From positions 3,272,782-3,336,781 of the forward strand of contig OX638353.1 in the NCBI GenBank assembly GCA_951813255.1: a stretch of DNA of 64,000 bases. The letters run 5' to 3'. Below are positions 59,290 through 64,000 of this stretch, in pieces. Made by a program: the position numbers and the translations under genes. The notes beneath the pieces were generated by a model. That model did not search any database. It was not told the DNA's origin and saw only the letters and a program-made list of their open reading frames with translations. Position 1 is the stretch's first letter, and each line of letters starts with the position of its first letter. Source of the DNA: an uncultured Dehalococcoidia bacterium (GTDB lineage Bacteria; Chloroflexota; Dehalococcoidia; Lucifugimonadales; JAAXIE01).

Positions 59290-60696
59290 CTAGAGCGCGG
59301 GATTCCTCCGCTCCCCACTAGCCCCCTCCAGCGCATGCGCAGCCCTCAGCAACGTCCACTCATCATAGTGGCGCCCTATCAACTGCACCGCCAACGGCAA
59401 CCCGTCCGCCGTGAACCCGAACGGCACCGATATCGCTGGCGACCCCGTCAGGTCCCAAGGCACCGTCCCCCGCAGCGCATGCCTCCCGTTCAGTGCCTCA
59501 CCCTCGATATTGAACTCCGTCTGCCCGTGCGGGAACGACGGCATCGGCACCGTGGGCGCCAGGAACAGGTCGTACCCCGAGAAGTACTCCCTCACTTCCT
59601 TCTTCAGCATCTCCCACTGCGTCATTGCCTCCAGATACTCCGGCAGAGGCCGTGGCGGAGCCGACAAGAATCTCTGGCGGAACACTTCCGTCAGTTCGCC
59701 CTCTCGTCCCTCAATGGTCGGCCCTGCGTAGAACGCCGCCTCCGCGTTGTACATAACGGCTGAAATCACCCCCGCGTCCTTCTCCCTCAGCCCCGGTATC
59801 TCCATCGGCTCCACCTGAATCCCCAGTCCCGCCATCGCCTCCGCAGCCCCGTTTATCGCAGCCTGCACCTGCGGCTCCACCGCAATCCCCGCCGTCGGAC
59901 TGAACCCTACCCTCAGACCGGATACCGGCCCGTCCAGATTCATGTAGTCCTGCACCGGGGCATCAATGGCATAGGGGTCCGCCCCGTCCGGGCCTGCCAG
60001 CACCGACATCGCCAGCGCCGCGTCCCGCACCGTCCTCACCATCGGCCCCACATGTATCGCCCGGAATATCACCTGTGGCTGTATCCCCGTATACGGCACC
60101 CGTCCGATCGTCGGCTTCAACCCCACCAGTCCGCAGAAGGCCGAGGGCTCCCGTATCGATCCACCCAAGTCCGTCCCAAGCCCCAACGGCGACATCCCCG
60201 ACGCTACGGCCGAGGCCTCCCCACCGCTTGAACCGCCCGCCGTGTGCTCCGTGTTCCACGGGTTCCGCGTCAGCCCGAACACCAGGTTACCCGTCTCCCA
60301 CCACAGCGCGAACTCCGGCATGTTGGTCTTCCCCAGCAGGATTCCTCCAGCCTGTTTCAGCCGGGTGTACACCAAGGCGTCCTGCTCCGACACATTGTCC
60401 GCCATCAGCTTCGACCCCAATGTCATCCGCAGACCGGCCGTCTCAATGCAGTCCTTCAGCGTGAACGGCACCCCGTGCAGCGGCCCCAGCTCGTCGCCCC
60501 GCATCACCGCCGCCTCGGCCTCTCGCGCCAAGGCCAGCGGGTCCTCCTGCGGGAAGATGACGATGGCATTCAACCGCGGGTTCACCTCTTCGATGCGGTC
60601 CAGGTGCGCCTGCACCACCTCCACCGGAGAAAGCGCCCTCGTGCGTATCAACTCCGCCAGTTCATATGCCGGCTTGTAATGGATCTCTTCGGCCAT
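59290..60696 (-). CDS. Amidase (amidase-signature family)
   Basis: A 468-aa amidase-signature hydrolase with the Ser-cisSer-Lys triad: K81 in PFTLKDCIE, S156 in GGSSGGE, and nucleophile S180 in GTDLGGSIRE. It could be a general aliphatic or aryl amidase; as no gatC or gatB gene is adjacent, it is not taken for GatA. AGGAGG precedes the ATG. Upstream on the same strand, 43 bp away, is a GlcG/HbpS-like gene. Confidence 0.9.
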   Translation of the reverse strand: MAEEIHYKPAYELAELIRTRALSPVEVVQAHLDRIEEVNPRLNAIVIFPQEDPLALAREAEAAVMRGDELGPLHGVPFTLKDCIETAGLRMTLGSKLMADNVSEQDALVYTRLKQAGGILLGKTNMPEFALWWETGNLVFGLTRNPWNTEHTAGGSSGGEASAVASGMSPLGLGTDLGGSIREPSAFCGLVGLKPTIGRVPYTGIQPQVIFRAIHVGPMVRTVRDAALAMSVLAGPDGADPYAIDAPVQDYMNLDGPVSGLRVGFSPTAGIAVEPQVQAAINGAAEAMAGLGIQVEPMEIPGLREKDAGVISAVMYNAEAAFYAGPTIEGREGELTEVFRQRFLSAPPRPLPEYLEAMTQWEMLKKEVREYFSGYDLFLAPTVPMPSFPHGQTEFNIEGEALNGRHALRGTVPWDLTGSPAISVPFGFTADGLPLAVQLIGRHYDEWTLLRAAHALEGASGERRNPAL

Positions 60697-60738
60697 CCCT
60701 CGCCTCCTGCGTTTCTTGCCTTGGGCCAGCTAAAGCCG

Positions 60739-61161
60739 TTACTCCAGACCCATCGCGTCTAGGCCAACCCGCGCCAGCTCTTCGTCCGTGACACCGCTGG
60801 GATATCCGCCAACGCCGATGCCCCCGATCAATATGCCCCTCGAGCGCACGGCCAGCCCGCCCTGCCCCGGCGTGAAGTTGCCGTCTCCGGCCATCTCCGG
60901 CACCGACGACCCGCGGGCATGCGTGCCCTCCCCATACGTCACCGAGTTCTGCCCGCTGATGGCCGACGTATAAGCCTTCCGGAAAGCATGCCTCTTGCTG
61001 AACAGCCTCAGGTTGTCCATATGCGCATACGCCACCATATTCCCCGAATCATCCAGAATGCACATAGCCACCGGAGCGTCCGGCGTCTCATTAGCCTTCG
61101 CAATCATCGCGTTCATAGCCGCCTGAGCCTGCGCCATCGTGATAAAAGGTCTCTCCGCCAT
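60739..61161 (-). CDS. GlcG/HbpS-like (DUF336) protein
   Basis: A 140-aa protein when started at ATG 61161 (GGAGAGGAG upstream); an earlier TTG at 61182 adds seven residues. It begins AERPFITMAQAQAAMNAM and has AMCILDDSGNMVAYAHMDN and GIGVGGYPSGVTDEELA, the canonical DUF336 strands. Family members include HbpS (heme binding) and GlcG-like proteins of unclear function. It is frequently found beside catabolic enzymes. Confidence 0.82.
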   Translation of the reverse strand: MAERPFITMAQAQAAMNAMIAKANETPDAPVAMCILDDSGNMVAYAHMDNLRLFSKRHAFRKAYTSAISGQNSVTYGEGTHARGSSVPEMAGDGNFTPGQGGLAVRSRGILIGGIGVGGYPSGVTDEELARVGLDAMGLE

Positions 61162-61851
61162 AACTGATCGTCTCCTCTCCAATATCTAACGAGCCACCCA
61201 ACAGAGTACCCGCCCCCGCCCCACTAGTAAATCGCCCACCCCCCGTCGTTCCTGCGCCCCCACCCTCCGTCGCTCCTGCGCAGGCAGACCTCTGCAAAAC
61301 ATCAAGAAGGACACCACAAGACCATTCCCCCTCAAGAGGTAAGGTTGGCTTTGTTGTAAAAATCCCTACTGTTGCAAAAAGGCGATTCCATCTGGGGCAA
61401 GTGGTGGCCAAATGCGCCGAGGCCATCACTAAATGGCATCAACCAATATTCGACTGACGGCCGCTCACGGCGGCCCTCGACCCCTACCCCCACTACTGGT
61501 CAGGCGTACCGCGGGCTGAGGAAGGTTGAAACGTGCGGGCCTTCCCTAGTCGACGCGGTGCTCCGCTCCAGATTAAGATCCTAGCAAGAACCTGGGGGGA
61601 GGTGGGAGATGATATTCCTGCCAGGTGGAACCTAACGCTAAACGGTCCCCTGTTGGTGCCTATTGGCCGTAGGCACGTTTCTCACAGGGGGCCGTCCTTA
61701 CAGGGCCGCGCGGTCAAGTGTCCCGCCGACCAAATTCGGCGGGGGTTCCATGCCTATGGACTGGGGGGTGTTCGGCCTGATTTCCCAGTACAAGAACGCT
61801 CCGTCCATAGTACGGCCCAGGCAGCAATTATTGTTCTGACGAGGAGGAGTC
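61162..61851. other. Gene-poor intergenic region (690 bp)
   Basis: No convincing coding frame was found. Two approximate direct repeats of CCGTCGTTCCTGCGC / CCGTCGCTCCTGCGC type lie at about 61240-61285, and a hairpin CCCGCCGA / TCGGCGGG at 61722-61743. The composition shifts from the GC-rich, strongly biased style of the preceding genes to a less biased one after about 61320, which marks the start of a probably foreign segment running to the window end. Confidence 0.5.
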
Positions 61852-62130
61852 ATGGAACAACAGGACCCCAACGCGAGGACGGACGTTACCGAGGGGCTGG
61901 GCGTCTTTCTCACAGTCTTAGCAGACGCTATTGTGAAGTTGGACCAGGCAGCGATTGAAAATCGCACAACCGAGCTGTTCGTCGAACACATCGATGTGAT
62001 GATGAGTTGGGCAGTTGAGAAAAATCCCTTCGAAGTCTCTGAGGATCAGCTTCACAATGCTGCGTTGATCCACGAACGGTTTCGACAGGTTATTCAGCAT
62101 ACCGCGTCCCAAATGCCTCCAAGTGCTTAG
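61852..62130 (+). CDS. Small hypothetical protein
   Basis: A 92-aa acidic, mostly helical protein of no recognised family, with text such as GLGVFLTVLADAIVKLDQAA and EHIDVMMSWAVEKNPFEVSE. A GGAGGAG site directly before the ATG makes it a credible gene. It is convergent with the three-gene operon at 62189-63869; no functional link is visible. Confidence 0.6.
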   Translation: MEQQDPNARTDVTEGLGVFLTVLADAIVKLDQAAIENRTTELFVEHIDVMMSWAVEKNPFEVSEDQLHNAALIHERFRQVIQHTASQMPPSA

Positions 62131-62188
62131 GGGCCCGCATCGGCATCTGTACGAGTTGGGCGTCGCGCCCGAGTTCGATGAGCCCCTG

Positions 62189-62626
62189 TCAGGGGATGCT
62201 GGTTCCCCAGTCGTCGGCTACGTCACGCCAGTGGGCAAGCTGGGCTAGCTCTTGACTATAGTCACGTATTCCCTTTTCACATGTAGGTGGTGGTACGACT
62301 AGGGTGTGGTAGGGATTGGGTGGATTCTCCGTCGGCGCAGCCCGTACCACAAGGCCCTCGGCCCGGACTAGCCGGACGGGAAGCACTACCCACCCATCAA
62401 AAAAAGGATCGCGCCGCCCGTTGTTATTGTGTCGGCGTATGCCAAGGCTCACAGAAGCAGTATATCCTGCTTTTGAGAGGCGGTCGGCCGAGATAGAGGG
62501 GTCCCCTTCCCGTGCAGGCAGAACCGGAGGCCCTTCGCCAGGTCGAGCCTCTCTCCAGGTCTGTGCCTTTCGCTTGACTGCGATAGTCTGCCCTACCTGT
62601 TCATCATCATGAACAGGAGTGGTCAT
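62189..62626 (-). CDS. Hypothetical protein, third gene of an unrecognised operon
   Basis: A 145-aa protein of no recognised family. An N-terminal stretch is basic and Pro-rich (RKAQTWREARPGEGPPVLPA), and the middle has a beta-looking WVVLPVRLVRAEGLVVRA and LVVPPP. Its ATG overlaps the stop of the upstream gene (ATGA), so it is translated with it. Last gene of the operon. No signal peptide or membrane segment. Confidence 0.6.
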   Translation of the reverse strand: MTTPVHDDEQVGQTIAVKRKAQTWREARPGEGPPVLPAREGDPSISADRLSKAGYTASVSLGIRRHNNNGRRDPFFDGWVVLPVRLVRAEGLVVRAAPTENPPNPYHTLVVPPPTCEKGIRDYSQELAQLAHWRDVADDWGTSIP

Positions 62627-63204
62627 ACGATACCCTGTACCTGCTTCATGAAGTCGCCCAGTTCCTGCACTTGAATTGTACGAGGTGGGCCAACTGTGCC
62701 CCTCTCAAGGAACGTGTATTCCACCTCTTCTTCACCGCCAGGACAGTAGCCCCAGACTGACCCTCGTGGCCCAGTTGACGTGAGGACGATTCCTCCATAC
62801 GGGAAAGGATGAACTCCAATGGGTTGGGGTAGAGTTCGGAACATAGTCCTCAGAGGCCCTCCCGCATAGTTGATGGTTTCTTGGGAGGGTTGGGTGTATT
62901 CCATCTCGTCAGCGTATGTACATATCTGCCGGAGGTCGGTCAATGCCTCGCGGAATCGGTAATCCCCGTCCGCGACATTCACGTAGTAGCGCAATAGCTG
63001 CGCCGCCCGCCGTGGGTTGACCTGTCTGCCCCACGCTGTCCGTATGACCTCTTGGATTTGCTCAGAGGTCACCAACTGATGATGACGATTCGGGCGATGC
63101 CCTCGAACAACGTCAGAACTACTGTTGCGGAACAGAGATTCCCACCACTTATCGGAGACATCAGCGGGGATAGGAACAACCGGTTCATCAACCCATGTCG
63201 TCAT
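62623..63204 (-). CDS. Hypothetical protein, second gene of an unrecognised operon
   Basis: A 193-aa soluble protein of no recognised family. It begins MTTWVDEPVVPIPADVSDKW, with a helical middle (VTSEQIQEVIRTAWGRQVNP, AAQLLRYYVNV) and a beta C-terminal region with GPRGSVWGYCPGGEEEVEY. It overlaps both neighbours by ATGA. The helical region could be a small adaptor domain; nothing points to an enzyme. Confidence 0.6.
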   Translation of the reverse strand: MTTWVDEPVVPIPADVSDKWWESLFRNSSSDVVRGHRPNRHHQLVTSEQIQEVIRTAWGRQVNPRRAAQLLRYYVNVADGDYRFREALTDLRQICTYADEMEYTQPSQETINYAGGPLRTMFRTLPQPIGVHPFPYGGIVLTSTGPRGSVWGYCPGGEEEVEYTFLERGTVGPPRTIQVQELGDFMKQVQGIV

Positions 63205-63869
63205 TCTGCCCCTCCTTGCAGGCTCTTAACTATTTCTTCCAGTTGCTCTCGCAGGTCCACTAAGTGGTTCATCAATTCCTCATTCGAGGGTAGCGGTGCA
63301 CTCTCGAATGCGAGTGTTAGTTCCAAGAACAGCTTGTTCGAGGAGGAATCATTGAACCGGGGTTCCAGGGCCACTTGCCATGTGCGCCCAGTACTGTCAT
63401 TCATGGCGAGCGTGCCGGAACCTGCTCTCACATCCAACGTGCCCAGGGTTGGCGGAAACAGTCGCTTGGCCAAGAATACGACGGCCGGTTGCTCTAATTG
63501 GCAGACCGCCTCAATGCGATAGTCGAATCTTGCATCCTTGCCCTCTTGCGCATCATCAGAGCATGAGAGTACCTTATGTAATGTACCTGCGAAGCTTCCA
63601 ACGTCGTCGCCAGGGTAATCTTTGGTGATGCTGGAGCGTGGAAAGGACAAGTCCATAGTAATGCGGTCTCGCTCAAGCACTATCTCGCGCCCTGCTTCAG
63701 GCATTCCAGGGGTTTCCAGAGGATTTCTCGGCATCCCAAGGATGACCCCGTGACTAACAGGTGCTACCTCTGTATCAGTCTGTTCCTCGAACTGTTTCAA
63801 TTCGTGCCGGTCTCGCAGGAGCCGCAGGTCGAAGAAAGTAGCACGCAACCTGAGTATCTCAACGGGCAT
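63201..63869 (-). CDS. Hypothetical protein, first gene of an unrecognised operon
   Basis: A 222-aa protein starting at ATG 63869 (GGAGGAG five nt upstream); a longer frame to 63986 is unlikely. It begins MPVEILRLRATFFDLRLLRD and is rich in beta-strand text (RITMDLSFPRSSI, YRIEAVCQLEQPAVVFLAKR, LFLELTLAFESA), with a closing coiled-coil-like DLREQLEEIVKSLQ. No family is recognised. It precedes two more unknown genes with ATGA overlaps. Function unknown; an interaction module is conceivable. Confidence 0.6.
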   Translation of the reverse strand: MPVEILRLRATFFDLRLLRDRHELKQFEEQTDTEVAPVSHGVILGMPRNPLETPGMPEAGREIVLERDRITMDLSFPRSSITKDYPGDDVGSFAGTLHKVLSCSDDAQEGKDARFDYRIEAVCQLEQPAVVFLAKRLFPPTLGTLDVRAGSGTLAMNDSTGRTWQVALEPRFNDSSSNKLFLELTLAFESAPLPSNEELMNHLVDLREQLEEIVKSLQGGAE

Positions 63870-64000
63870 AGATTCTCCTCCCAATAGAACTGGGCATGTA
63901 ATTTGAAGGTTGCAGCATAAAATATCACCCCAGGGGGGAGCTTGAACACCCCTAGGGCGGGCACGTTCTATTACAGTATATCCCATGAACCGGCTTCCAT

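Noticed and set aside
61240..61285. Possible CRISPR-like direct repeats
   Set aside because: Only two imperfect copies with no spacer regularity; no cas genes in the window.

Overview
The window looks like a high-GC bacterial chromosome segment, most likely from a Chloroflexota lineage of the SAR202/Dehalococcoidia type. This is inferred from gene content: six Rieske oxygenases, alanine/proline-linker lipoprotein peptide-binding proteins, CaiB, acetamidase/formamidase and amidohydrolase genes, and AAA ATPases with repeat-laden promoters. No rRNA, tRNA, CRISPR array or complete insertion sequence was found. Most genes have strong GGAGG-type ribosome binding sites, and GTG and TTG starts are common.

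Layout. 1-6.2 kb (minus strand): the 5' part of cinA, a 156-bp tandem repeat, then a four-gene Gld-like ABC exporter operon. 6.4-11.7 kb (plus): polyamine genes (speD, speB), a site-2 protease, a cysteine desulfurase, a lipoprotein and a DGK1/SEC59-like kinase. 11.7-22 kb: a ring-hydroxylating oxygenase cluster (two alpha paralogues, one beta, an SDR), an AAA ATPase whose promoter and 5' end are duplicated, a Gfo/Idh/MocA oxidoreductase, a monooxygenase-like protein and two phthalate-dioxygenase-type Rieske enzymes. 22-28 kb: three tandem peptide-binding lipoproteins without permeases. 28-32.5 kb: an alcohol dehydrogenase, another Rieske enzyme, a DUF1932 dehydrogenase and an RraA-like protein. 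32.5-36.3 kb: a pantothenate operon (S58 peptidase, DUF2520 protein, panB, panC) behind a promoter, a structured leader and a terminator that ends 10 nt before the first start codon. 36.3-41.5 kb (minus): a DnaJ-like zinc protein, an amidohydrolase, a dihydroxyphthalate-decarboxylase-like protein and modB/modC. 41.6-51 kb: an HpcH aldolase, the sixth Rieske enzyme, an orphan PD-(D/E)XK protein, an AbrB protein coupled to modA, a formamidase, a retropepsin coupled to CaiB, VOC and SDR proteins. 51-61 kb: an MFS exporter, a DUF4143 ATPase behind six exact 23-bp-period repeats, two lipoproteins, a ketopantoate reductase, a DUF2238 protein, a second retropepsin, an amidase and a GlcG-like protein. 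61-64 kb: a gene-poor stretch followed by a small orphan gene and a tightly overlapped three-gene operon of unrecognised proteins.

Taken together the genes describe an aerobic heterotroph taking up peptide-like or small organic substrates and oxidising aromatic or other recalcitrant compounds (Rieske enzymes, SDR and MDR dehydrogenases, decarboxylase, amidohydrolase, aldolase, CoA transferase, amidases). Housekeeping polyamine, Fe-S, pantothenate and molybdate functions are interspersed. The best candidates for undescribed biology are the unrecognised 62.2-63.9 kb operon, the two ATPase genes with iteron-like promoters, the 156-bp repeat next to cinA, and the structured leader of the pantothenate operon.
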